Assembly (NCBI GenBank): GCA_002438605.1
Contig: DJPR01000012.1
Span: 1 to 39,938 of the forward strand
DNA: 39,938 nucleotides
Reading direction: 5' to 3'
Source of the DNA: Ruminococcus sp. UBA6407
Lineage (GTDB): Bacteria > Bacillota > Clostridia > Oscillospirales > Ruminococcaceae
The translations under genes and the position numbers were made by a program. Shown piece after piece: positions 33,497 through 39,938 of the stretch; the first letter of the stretch is position 1; every line of letters begins with the position of its first letter. The notes beneath the pieces are model-generated. The model had not been told where the DNA came from. It saw nothing but the letters and a program-made list of their open reading frames with translations, and did not search any database.

Positions 33497-33740
33497 GCTT
33501 TTACGAATTATAGGACTTGTTTTGATAGCGGCATCTATAATGGCAACCAAAATAATGTTAATTATACTACTTTGTACCGAACAATCAAAACATTCGATAG
33601 GAATTATTGGAGGTGCTGACAAGCCCACATTTTTGTTTCTTGTTTCACAATTTAAGTGGGTAGGAATTTTACTGACCTTTGAATTTGTTGCGTGCGTTTG
33701 CTGTATCATAATCTCATCATTTTTTAATAAAAGGAAATAA
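33477..33740 (+). CDS. Small membrane protein with OadB-like GIIGGADxPT motif
   Basis: 87 residues: basic start MKRKYFKLLR, membrane helix (about 11-33), a short loop with SIGIIGGADKPTFLF, a second helix (about 58-80) and a basic end NKRK. The GGADGPT motif is the hallmark of the beta subunit of sodium-pumping decarboxylases, where it is part of the membrane carboxylate/sodium site; here Lys replaces the second Gly, and the protein is a fraction of the normal length. Small proteins with this motif occur in related gut Firmicutes, with no known role. The start at 33477 overlaps the GNAT gene. Confidence 0.65.
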   Translation: MKRKYFKLLRIIGLVLIAASIMATKIMLIILLCTEQSKHSIGIIGGADKPTFLFLVSQFKWVGILLTFEFVACVCCIIISSFFNKRK

Positions 33741-34064
33741 TATAAAAGATAAAATTGAATATAAAGTCGATACGCAAAATTTTTGTGTTACGTTTACTAA
33801 GGTTAAGGTAGAACCGTACAATTTCTGTGCGGTATTGCCCTGAGCGAAAATAAAGTAGGAGAGTACACCGTTTTGATTTATCAGAAAAAATTTTATGGAG
33901 AAAAGTCAGATAAGGAATTTGTTTGAAAAAGTAAAATAAGAATTATGATAATCAGCAGTTAAAGCAGATGGTAAAATGGTAACAATATTTTCAAGCAGCT
34001 ATTCTATTTTATTGAACATTCCCACTAAGTTTGCAAAAAAATTACATTATTATATTTTCCACTA
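33741..34064 (+). other. Gene-free stretch before tRNA-Thr
   Basis: Contains the orphan hairpin copy at 33803 and, after it, an SD-like GTAGGAG and a 17-codon frame from TTG (33874) that soon stops. This looks like the start of a decayed gene, but I cannot name it. The rest is AT-rich without signal. Confidence 0.45.
33803..33843. repeat. Dispersed hairpin element, copy 9 (no recognisable gene downstream)
   Basis: TTAAGGTAGAACCGTACA pairs with TGTGCGGTATTGCCCTGA over 18 bp with two mismatches and several G-U pairs; loop of 5 bases. Unlike other copies it does not precede a recognisable gene. Confidence 0.8.
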
Positions 34065-34093
34065 TTGACTTTTTGACGAAAACAGTATATAAT
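34065..34093 (+). promoter_or_regulatory. Promoter of tRNA-Thr
   Basis: TTGACT (34065-34070), 17-bp spacer, TATAAT (34088-34093), 10 bp before the mature 5' end of the tRNA. Confidence 0.9.
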
Positions 34094-34103
34094 ATTATTT
34101 GTT

Positions 34104-34179
34104 GCTGATGTGGCACAGTCGGTAGCGCAACGCCTTGGTAAGGCGTAGGTCGTCGGTTCAAGTCCGATCATCAGCTCCA
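34104..34179 (+). tRNA. tRNA-Thr (anticodon GGT)
   Basis: 76 bases with encoded CCA. Acceptor stem GCTGATG/CATCAGC, anticodon arm ACGCC-TTGGTAA-GGCGT with anticodon GGT, T arm GTCGG-TTCAAGT-CCGAT, discriminator T. All arms pair. Reads ACC/ACU codons. Own promoter and terminator. Confidence 0.97.
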
Positions 34180-34186
34180 AAATCAA

Positions 34187-34226
34187 ACTCGCAAATGGCT
34201 ATATAACGTCATTTGCGAGTATTTTT
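34187..34226 (+). terminator. Terminator after tRNA-Thr
   Basis: ACTCGCAAATG pairs with CATTTGCGAGT over 11 bp, followed by ATTTTTAT. Confidence 0.92.
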
Positions 34227-34251
34227 ATATCTTGTAATCAATGCAGGAAGT

Positions 34252-34280
34252 TTGTAGAATTTATTAAAATGTGATATAAT
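34252..34280 (+). promoter_or_regulatory. Promoter before gene remnant
   Basis: TTGTAG (34252-34257), 17-bp spacer, TATAAT (34275-34280). It drives no intact gene; a decayed coding region follows. Confidence 0.6.
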
Positions 34281-34321
34281 TTTTTTAATTTTGAGTATCA
34301 AAGACTGATATAACACATTTC

Positions 34322-34531
34322 ACAAACAAAACATCTTATGAACTTGTTGAAGAACAGTAAGCTAAAATAATGAAGCGTTTTATCAATAAAGACAAGGAAT
34401 CATTAAAAAGCTATTGCAGTCGCACACAAAACATTTTGACTGAAAAATACTGAATATAAAATAGGCTTTGTTGGTTATCTTAATAATTCTGAACACCCTG
34501 ATGAAATTGGTATTTATCAGGTGAAAGTATG
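34322..34531 (+). pseudogene. Decayed coding remnant, possibly DUF5104-like
   Basis: One frame reads YELVEEQ-stop-AKIMKRFINKDKESLKSYC and stops at 34451; a second frame from about 34458 reads KIGFVGYLNNSEHPDEIGIY. Together these resemble the start and end of a DUF5104-type lipoprotein (a FINKDxExLK motif, then an xPxxIGI motif), with the middle lost and a frameshift. The identification is from memory of the family and is weak. The end overlaps the 3' end of the minus-strand LRR gene. Confidence 0.35.
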
Positions 34532-36133
34532 CAATATAGCAGTAAGATTTCTCCTCATAGCTGCCATATCAAAAGCGTCAATGATACCGTCTTTAGTAAG
34601 GTCAGCCTCAAAGCCGACAGTTACCTCACGACCTGAAATATACGAATACATTAATACAGCGTCCGCAATATCTATGCTGTTGTCAGCATTTAAATCTCCG
34701 TATGCAATATTTTCGTCAAGAGGATTGAATTTAAGTCCCCATTCAATCGCATAGCTGTGAGCTTCTGTGCCGTACCAACCATTAATTGTGCAGTCACTGT
34801 CAAATGAGCATTTAGGAAGGTCGGTAAGAGGGTGAGTTTCAGGAATGTGGACTCCGCTTGTGGGAGCTTCACCTCTTTGTGCAGGCAATGATCCGATTAT
34901 TTCAACTGTTGGTGGAATGGTTACTAAGTTTATCAGAGTATTCGTAAAAGCATCAGTTCCAATAGCTTTTAATGAAGCTGGTATATTTATTTTATCAAGA
35001 GATGTACATTTCATAAATGCTTCTGCATTTATATTTTCAGTGTCGTCACCGATTACAGCATCTTCAAGTGAAGCACAATCAAAAAATGCATTTTCTCCAA
35101 CAGTTTTAACATTTAGCTTTATTTTGGTAAGGTCTTTGCAGCATTCAAAGGCATATGGCTGGATATTCAAATCAGGTGCATTTATACTCAAGTCCTCAAA
35201 TGCACAATTTTTAAATGCATCAACTTCAATGCACTTTAATTTGTTTGGAAAATTAATTTTTTTGAGTTGTTTACAGTATCCGAAAGCATTGGAGCCTATA
35301 AGTTCAATAGTATCGGGTAAAACAATTTCAACATATACAGAGCCATAAAATGCTCGTGAGTCTATGCCGATTACAGGATACCCATTTACCTCTGACGGAA
35401 TTATGCAAGGCTCAGTTATTGCTTCTGCATCTTTGTATTTATCGTTATAATCATAATAATGATTTTTATACAATATTGCTTTATTATCATAAGTTATATA
35501 ATATGTATTGTCCTCATATTTAATATATTTAATAGTGTCAATAGATTTTTTGTTTATATACGCTTCGCCTGTTGTATCATGAATTATACTGCTGTGTTCA
35601 GAGAAAAACTTTTCAGTTTCTTCATTAGTCAAGCTGCTTGTTATGTTAAATTTGTCTTCATTATAATATTCGGTAACTTTTACACTGCCTTTATCATCAA
35701 GCCAGTATTCGTTATAACCATACCAGCCGTCTAAACCAATAATATCTGCAACACAATGCGTATAGCTGTATGAGATGTTTTTCATATACATTCCTTTTTT
35801 GGTGCCTGAATATCTATCACATATACCATAAGCAGCATCAAGTTGTTCAAGCGTAATGCGTTCCCCAATATTTCCGTCATGTGCAAGAATGCGTCTTGCA
35901 CGTTCACACCTTATCGGCTTGTCGGAAGATTGTTCTGTATCAAAAATAAAGTGACACAAATCTTTTTCCTCGTTAGTAAGCGAGTTATAATCTGTTATAC
36001 ACAAATCGTATTTTATGAATTTATCCCAAAGGCTGTAATCAGGAGTTGCGGCATTTGCAGAAGTCCACGAAAACGGCAGACACGCAATAGTCATTGTACA
36101 AGCTAAAAGCATTGATTTTATTTTGTTTTTCAT
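34517..36133 (-). CDS. Secreted leucine-rich-repeat (BspA-like) protein with dockerin, copy A
   Basis: 538 residues. Signal peptide (about 1-28, ANAATP). An unassigned N-terminal domain (about 30-240; LWDKFIKYDLCITDYNSLTNEEKDLC) is shared with the next gene. LRR_5/BspA-type repeats follow (about 245-420; AFYGSVYVEIVLPDTIELIGSNAFGYC, EAFMKCTSLDKINIPASLKAIGTDAF), then a repeat-capping AHSYAIEWGLKF segment and a C-terminal dockerin (about 475-530; DLNADNSIDIADAVLMYSYI and DLTKDGIIDAFDMAAMRR). This dockerin is of another type than that of the GH9 enzymes. It is likely a non-catalytic cellulosome or surface component. SD GGGGGA; 17 bases after the paralogue's stop. Confidence 0.88.
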   Translation of the reverse strand: MKNKIKSMLLACTMTIACLPFSWTSANAATPDYSLWDKFIKYDLCITDYNSLTNEEKDLCHFIFDTEQSSDKPIRCERARRILAHDGNIGERITLEQLDAAYGICDRYSGTKKGMYMKNISYSYTHCVADIIGLDGWYGYNEYWLDDKGSVKVTEYYNEDKFNITSSLTNEETEKFFSEHSSIIHDTTGEAYINKKSIDTIKYIKYEDNTYYITYDNKAILYKNHYYDYNDKYKDAEAITEPCIIPSEVNGYPVIGIDSRAFYGSVYVEIVLPDTIELIGSNAFGYCKQLKKINFPNKLKCIEVDAFKNCAFEDLSINAPDLNIQPYAFECCKDLTKIKLNVKTVGENAFFDCASLEDAVIGDDTENINAEAFMKCTSLDKINIPASLKAIGTDAFTNTLINLVTIPPTVEIIGSLPAQRGEAPTSGVHIPETHPLTDLPKCSFDSDCTINGWYGTEAHSYAIEWGLKFNPLDENIAYGDLNADNSIDIADAVLMYSYISGREVTVGFEADLTKDGIIDAFDMAAMRRNLTAILHTFT

Positions 36134-36150
36134 AATAAAGTCCCCCTTAA

Positions 36151-37689
36151 TTATGCAATAAGATTTCTCCTCATAGCCGCCATATCAAAAGCGTCAATGA
36201 TACCGTCTTTAGTGAGGTCAGCTTCAAAGCCGACAGTTACCTCGTGACCTGAAATATACGAGTACATTAATACAGCGTCCGCAATATCTATGCTGTTGTC
36301 GGAGTTTAAATCTCCATATGCAATATTTTCGTCAAGAGAAGCGAATGTAAGATTTTGTTCAATAGCATATTTATGTGCTTCAGTATTGTAATAGCCCTTA
36401 ATTACACATTCTTCTTTAGCAATAAGGATTCTATTATTTGTAAGCGGATCTCCAAATTTATTATCAATGTAAAAATTAAATTTTAATAATCCGATGGTTT
36501 GCAGTTTTTGTCCGAAATTCAACTCTTTTACAGCTGTATCCATAAAAGCATTTTGTCCAATAGTTAATAAGTTGTCCGGCAGTGTTACTTTTTTTAGAGA
36601 TTCCAAACCGCAGAACGCTTCCGGAAATATTTTTTCTGCACCAATTATATTTATTATTTCAAGGTTTTGACAGCTGTTTACAGCACATTCATATATATCC
36701 TTAACATTAATATCTATACGTTTCAATTTAGGACATGAAGAAATAGCATAGTTTGTTAATGTAAGCTCGGGGGAGTCAATTTTCACTTCTTCAAGATAAT
36801 CCATAGAACTGATTCCACGCAGATATTTAATATTTTCAGGCACAATAAGTTTGGTTACACCTGTAAATCTGAGAGCATCGTTCATTCCTGAAACCGTATA
36901 GCCGTCCAGTTCTGTGGGAAGAGCCACAGGAGTTTCAATAGGAACAGCATCACTGTGCTTAGGAAGTGTACAGTCTGTAATAACTGCCGTGCCATTCGGA
37001 GCAACAAAATACACCCATATATCAGAAATGAACTTTTCCAAGCTGTAATCATTCGGATAGTCGCTTTTAAGCATCGTTTCATGATAAACAAATGTTTTTC
37101 CGTCAGCGGACGATATGGTATTTTTGGCAATATCCTTGTCTTTCGGCATGCTTTCATAAAATTTTATATATTCAAACTCATCAGAAAAACTACTAAGGAT
37201 AATACGTTCTGTACCCTCATCATTCAGCCAATATTCAAAATAATCATCATAGAAATTTGAATAAATGATATCAGGAATAATATATTCTGTATCATTGAAA
37301 CAAGAGTAATAGTTTGGTATAGGGTTGACTACAGACGCTATTGACTGTGGATTTTCAAATGAAATTCTATTATGATGTGTTTTGTTTGTAAGTTCATTTC
37401 TTGCATTAGCACAGTAAACATTTGGATAATAAGTGCGTTCTGTTACAAAGGCACGTTGGCAAAGCAGTTTTTCATCTTCTGAAAGAGCGTCATAATCATT
37501 AACGTTTAAGCTGTATTTTATATACCTGTTAAACAGATTCCAATCAATGTCACTTTTATTTTCAGAAATAAGATACTGCTGACTGATGTAATTATTTATG
37601 CCATTATCTGCAGAAACCACTGGGATTTTCATAAATGATGTGGTTGCTGCCGCAACTGATAGAAAAAATGCAATCATTTTGCTTTTCAT
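36151..37689 (-). CDS. Secreted leucine-rich-repeat protein with dockerin, copy B
   Basis: 512 residues, a paralogue of the gene downstream. Signal peptide (about 1-27), shared N-terminal domain (WNLFNRYIKYSLNVNDYDALSEDEKLLC), fewer and more diverged LRR repeats (about 255-410; NAFMDTAVKELNFGQKLQTIG), a capping AHKYAIEQNLTF segment and a dockerin nearly identical to copy A at DNA level. The region around the start (SD and first codons MKxKM/I) is also repeated. The strong DNA identity of the dockerin ends against diverged middles suggests recombination or gene conversion at that segment. Confidence 0.88.
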   Translation of the reverse strand: MKSKMIAFFLSVAAATTSFMKIPVVSADNGINNYISQQYLISENKSDIDWNLFNRYIKYSLNVNDYDALSEDEKLLCQRAFVTERTYYPNVYCANARNELTNKTHHNRISFENPQSIASVVNPIPNYYSCFNDTEYIIPDIIYSNFYDDYFEYWLNDEGTERIILSSFSDEFEYIKFYESMPKDKDIAKNTISSADGKTFVYHETMLKSDYPNDYSLEKFISDIWVYFVAPNGTAVITDCTLPKHSDAVPIETPVALPTELDGYTVSGMNDALRFTGVTKLIVPENIKYLRGISSMDYLEEVKIDSPELTLTNYAISSCPKLKRIDINVKDIYECAVNSCQNLEIINIIGAEKIFPEAFCGLESLKKVTLPDNLLTIGQNAFMDTAVKELNFGQKLQTIGLLKFNFYIDNKFGDPLTNNRILIAKEECVIKGYYNTEAHKYAIEQNLTFASLDENIAYGDLNSDNSIDIADAVLMYSYISGHEVTVGFEADLTKDGIIDAFDMAAMRRNLIA

Positions 37690-37710
37690 AATAAAGTCCC
37701 CCTTAATTAT

Positions 37711-37926
37711 GCAGTAAGATTTCTCCTCATAGCCGCCATATCGAAAGCGTCAATTATACCGTCTTTAGTGAGGTCAGCTTCAAAGCCGACAGTTACCTCA
37801 TGACCTGAAATATATGAGTACATTAATACAGCGTCCGCAATATCTATGCTGTTGTCAGCATTTAAATCTCCGTATACAATATTTTCGTCAAGAGGATTGA
37901 ATTTAAGTCCCCATTCAATCGCATCA
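37711..37926 (-). pseudogene. Truncated third copy: dockerin end of an LRR-dockerin gene
   Basis: About 215 bases nearly identical to the last 70 codons of the two genes downstream (AIEWGLKFNPLDENIVYGDL, ADNSIDIADAVLMYSYIS and on to NLTA-stop). It breaks off upstream at the Ala-Ile of the capping segment, near 37925, and runs into unrelated sequence with no start. It shares the NPLD extension with copy A rather than copy B. Remnant of a third tandem gene after deletion. Confidence 0.85.
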
Positions 37927-37985
37927 GTATAACTTTACACGATCCTACTTAATTTTAGCAGATTTATTATTAAAGGTCAAAAATT

Positions 37986-39296
37986 TCATTTGGCGGACGT
38001 TAACACATATTTATTAATGAAATCTTTAAATGAACCCTCGCCGCCGGTAGAGATAAATGCGTAATATGTTAATATGTGAGACGCATCCAATGCAGTGATT
38101 TGACCGTCGGAATCGACATCACAGTGTTCTAATTGTTCGGCAGTAGGGGTTAAACCTTCTGTTGTTGCAAGCTTTGCATATAACGTCAATACATCAGAGG
38201 CATCTGATACATCAATCATGAAGTTTCCATCAGCATCACCAATATTTACGATATATGGTAAAGGATTAAAATTGTACAAATTCTTGAAAAAAGATATAGA
38301 AGTTATTGTATTTATATTTGGATATTCATCATCAACGAATACAAATCCATAAATTTCATTTGAAGTTTTAATCTTGTCGGAATTAATTAAAAATTGCGTA
38401 CCGCTATGTTTTCCTAAACCGCTGATTAAAATGGTAAAATCCGAATTTGCTGAGAATTTACTGATAACATTCATTATGTCATTGCTGTTTTTTAAGCCGT
38501 ATATAATAAAATAGTCACAAAATGAATTGTCTTTTTTGCAGTTAAGTTCAGCAGAAATTTTTACATCTTGTCCGAAAAGTTCTTTAGTATCCTTTCCTTC
38601 TGTCAGAAGACTTATGAATTCATCCTTAGTGGAATATGAGCATTCCTGTATATTTGCAGGAGTATAAGCCGATATATTTTCTACAAGTTCGGAAGATTCA
38701 GCAAGTTTTAATTGTTCATTTGTGAGTGGGCAGATAATTGTTGGAGAATACATACTGCAAAAAACATTTTCGCTGCTTATTCCAATTTCTTCCAGAACTT
38801 TGGCTGACATTTCTGAGTATGCAGCTTTAAGCATTTCAAGCTTTTGGTTATTATAATATTCTGTGCTAAGCCTTTCGACTTCTTGTTCGGTTAAGTCCTG
38901 CTTATAAAGCTCAGCGAGGTATTCAGCACGCTTTTTTTCTGATTCAGCATCAATATTAGTTGTGTCAATATCTTTATAAGAAATCAGGTATGTTTCGGAT
39001 GAAAGCGTTACTTTCATAGAATTATTTTTATTAACATAGTTTCCAGAATTATCAGGAATCAGAGTATTATCAATTTCTTTCCACTCACCATTGTCTGAAT
39101 AATGTAAAGGAGCCTTGTTAACAAAAGCAGTAATTGTACCATCACCATTATCAAAATGCTTTTCATATTCAGAACGCTTTGAAATAATTTCAATCGGCTC
39201 TTTTCCTAATGCATAACTTCCTGAATTTGTATTAAATATTAATGACACACCAATAACTGTACATATTAATATAGTTAAAGTTTTTTTAACTTTCAT
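37986..39296 (-). CDS. Secreted dockerin protein with RHS-like N-terminal segment
   Basis: 436 residues. Signal peptide (about 1-31). Residues about 38-85 (EYEKHFDNGDGTITAFVN, APLHYSDNGEWKEIDNTL) resemble the opening segment of RHS/YD-repeat and related giant surface proteins, but no YD repeats follow. The middle (about 100-345) is an unassigned helical/mixed region. The C-terminal dockerin (about 355-436) has GDADGNFMIDVSDASDVL and CDVDSDGQITALDASHIL, the form familiar from R. flavefaciens-type proteins and distinct from both other dockerin types here. The start at 39296 is fixed by AAGGAGG; the frame upstream is chance. Confidence 0.8.
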   Translation of the reverse strand: MKVKKTLTILICTVIGVSLIFNTNSGSYALGKEPIEIISKRSEYEKHFDNGDGTITAFVNKAPLHYSDNGEWKEIDNTLIPDNSGNYVNKNNSMKVTLSSETYLISYKDIDTTNIDAESEKKRAEYLAELYKQDLTEQEVERLSTEYYNNQKLEMLKAAYSEMSAKVLEEIGISSENVFCSMYSPTIICPLTNEQLKLAESSELVENISAYTPANIQECSYSTKDEFISLLTEGKDTKELFGQDVKISAELNCKKDNSFCDYFIIYGLKNSNDIMNVISKFSANSDFTILISGLGKHSGTQFLINSDKIKTSNEIYGFVFVDDEYPNINTITSISFFKNLYNFNPLPYIVNIGDADGNFMIDVSDASDVLTLYAKLATTEGLTPTAEQLEHCDVDSDGQITALDASHILTYYAFISTGGEGSFKDFINKYVLTSAK

Positions 39297-39825
39297 GATA
39301 TAATCCTCCTTCGTTTTGTATGTATAGTAAACTTTCAAAATTAAAACCAATTCTTCATTTTTTCATCACCCTATCATGTTGTAATTTATTATTTTTTTAT
39401 AATTTGATTTTAACATTACTAAAACAAAAAATCAATACATAATATCTAAGTAATGTTAAATTTATGTTACATTTGTACAATTGCACAACAATAACGTTTT
39501 ATTATAGTACACTATGCTAATACATATTTAGATTATATTGCTTGTTTTTATAAATACTAATGAGAAACCGTGTACATAATTGGTCTGCACAAAAATAAAT
39601 CTTCCTATCAACGTTCACTTACTTATGAGAGAGATTGTACTCAATCTGGTTGATAAAAAAGAACAGCGATATTTCTGCCGCTGTTCTTTTCATATTACAT
39701 GATTGTTTGATTCGTTATAAATATAAAATCATGTTATTTTTATTAAATGTCCATCTACATTATACTCTTATGTTCAAGTTTTGTCTGTTCTAACACCTCT
39801 CAGCCATCACCGCAACGGATATAAG
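39297..39825. other. Gene-free AT-rich stretch
   Basis: Probably contains the promoter of the leftward dockerin cluster (a weak TTGGTT-18-TATACA pair on the minus strand near 39310-39345) and one strong hairpin (39657-39690). A 25-codon frame at about 39629 (MREIVLNLVDKKEQ) lacks an SD and ends inside the hairpin. Nothing else is recognisable. Confidence 0.45.
39657..39690. terminator. Bidirectional terminator-like hairpin
   Basis: AAAAGAACAGCG pairs perfectly over 12 bp with CGCTGTTCTTTT around a 10-base loop. No adjacent gene explains it; it may end an unseen short transcript or be left from a lost gene. Confidence 0.8.
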
Positions 39826-39859
39826 AAAGCCCCGGAAAACTTTGATTTTCCAGGGCTTT
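39826..39859 (-). terminator. Terminator of rpsI
   Basis: AAAGCCC/GGGCTTT and GGAAAA/TTTTCC stack into one stem with a single C-A mismatch, 6-base loop. It lies 31 bases beyond the rpsI stop on the minus strand. Confidence 0.85.
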
Positions 39860-39890
39860 TGAGCCTTTTGGGCTGTAAAATTGCGAGTAA

Positions 39891-39938
39891 TCAGCGCTTG
39901 CTGAACTGCGGAGCACGACGAGCTGCTTTGAGACCGTA
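39891..39938 (-). CDS. rpsI: 30S ribosomal protein S9, C-terminal end only
   Basis: The last 15 codons and stop read YGLKAARRAPQFSKR. This is the universal S9 C terminus (ARRxPQFSKR), whose final Arg reaches the P-site tRNA. The rest of the gene, and presumably rplM upstream of it, lies beyond the window. Confidence 0.92.
   Translation of the reverse strand, partial: YGLKAARRAPQFSKR

Noticed and set aside
827..33843. Dispersed hairpins as a CRISPR array or simple Rho-independent terminators
   Set aside because: Copies are kilobases apart without spacers; most lack a T-run and lie between promoter and gene, while separate terminators exist.
34104..34180. tRNA-Thr as an attachment site of an integrated element
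   Set aside because: No integrase gene and no repeated tRNA 3' end visible in the window.
34521..36106. Plus-strand ORFs opposite the LRR-dockerin gene
   Set aside because: Antisense shadows with no SD; the minus strand has a signal peptide, repeats and dockerin.
39629..39706. Short ORF MREIVLNLVDKKEQ near the right end
   Set aside because: No SD, ends within a terminator-like hairpin, and I recognise no homology.

Overview
The window is AT-rich, with short intergenic gaps, strong SD-led genes and sigma-A type promoters (TTGaca-17-TATAAT). It encodes Spo0A, a YtaF-type sporulation membrane protein, and several secreted proteins with dockerin modules, including two GH9 cellulases. This points to an anaerobic, cellulosome-forming Firmicute of the genus Ruminococcus (Oscillospiraceae/Ruminococcaceae). 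The species cannot be fixed from the sequence alone. No phage, insertion sequence or CRISPR array is visible. Layout, left to right: the 3' part of a membrane-protein gene (3-830); an rnhA-iscS-nifU operon (1026-3116); spo0A (3429-4184); a flavin reductase; a zinc-ribbon/TPM-domain pair (5023-6892); a SpoVB/MATE-like flippase on the minus strand; an aminotransferase; a hypothetical gene plus trpS; mazG-hup-rqcP (11731-13130); a membrane metallophosphoesterase and a CarD-like regulator on the minus strand. Next comes a carbohydrate block: an orphan sugar-phosphate transferase, an orphan sugar-binding lipoprotein, an NAD-dependent epimerase and two large GH9-dockerin cellulases (18926-24348). 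After it lie bioY with a BirA-like operator, ytaF, an AIM24 gene in operon with a GTPase-endoribonuclease fusion (26501-29077), a response regulator/histidine kinase pair, small genes and gene remnants, and tRNA-Thr(GGT). The right end is a leftward cluster of three dockerin proteins plus one truncated dockerin copy (34517-39296), then the 3' end of rpsI. Four things stand out. First, a family of about ten dispersed inverted repeats (core GGCAATACCGCACAAAG ... CTTTGTGCGGTATTGCC) recurs through the window. Several copies begin 0 to about 7 bp after a good -10 box, so the mRNA would begin with the hairpin. They look like a shared 5'-terminal leader rather than random terminators. Second, an EF-G/TetM-like GTPase is fused to a C-terminal NYN/YacP (Rae1-like) ribonuclease domain with all visible acidic residues kept. 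Third, a histidine kinase carries a roughly 225-residue low-complexity extracellular insert that ends in a stretch rich in Trp, Tyr and Asn. Fourth, three sequence types of dockerin occur within 20 kb, one of them on tandem leucine-rich-repeat proteins undergoing duplication and decay. All positions are from reading the sequence; no database search was run.
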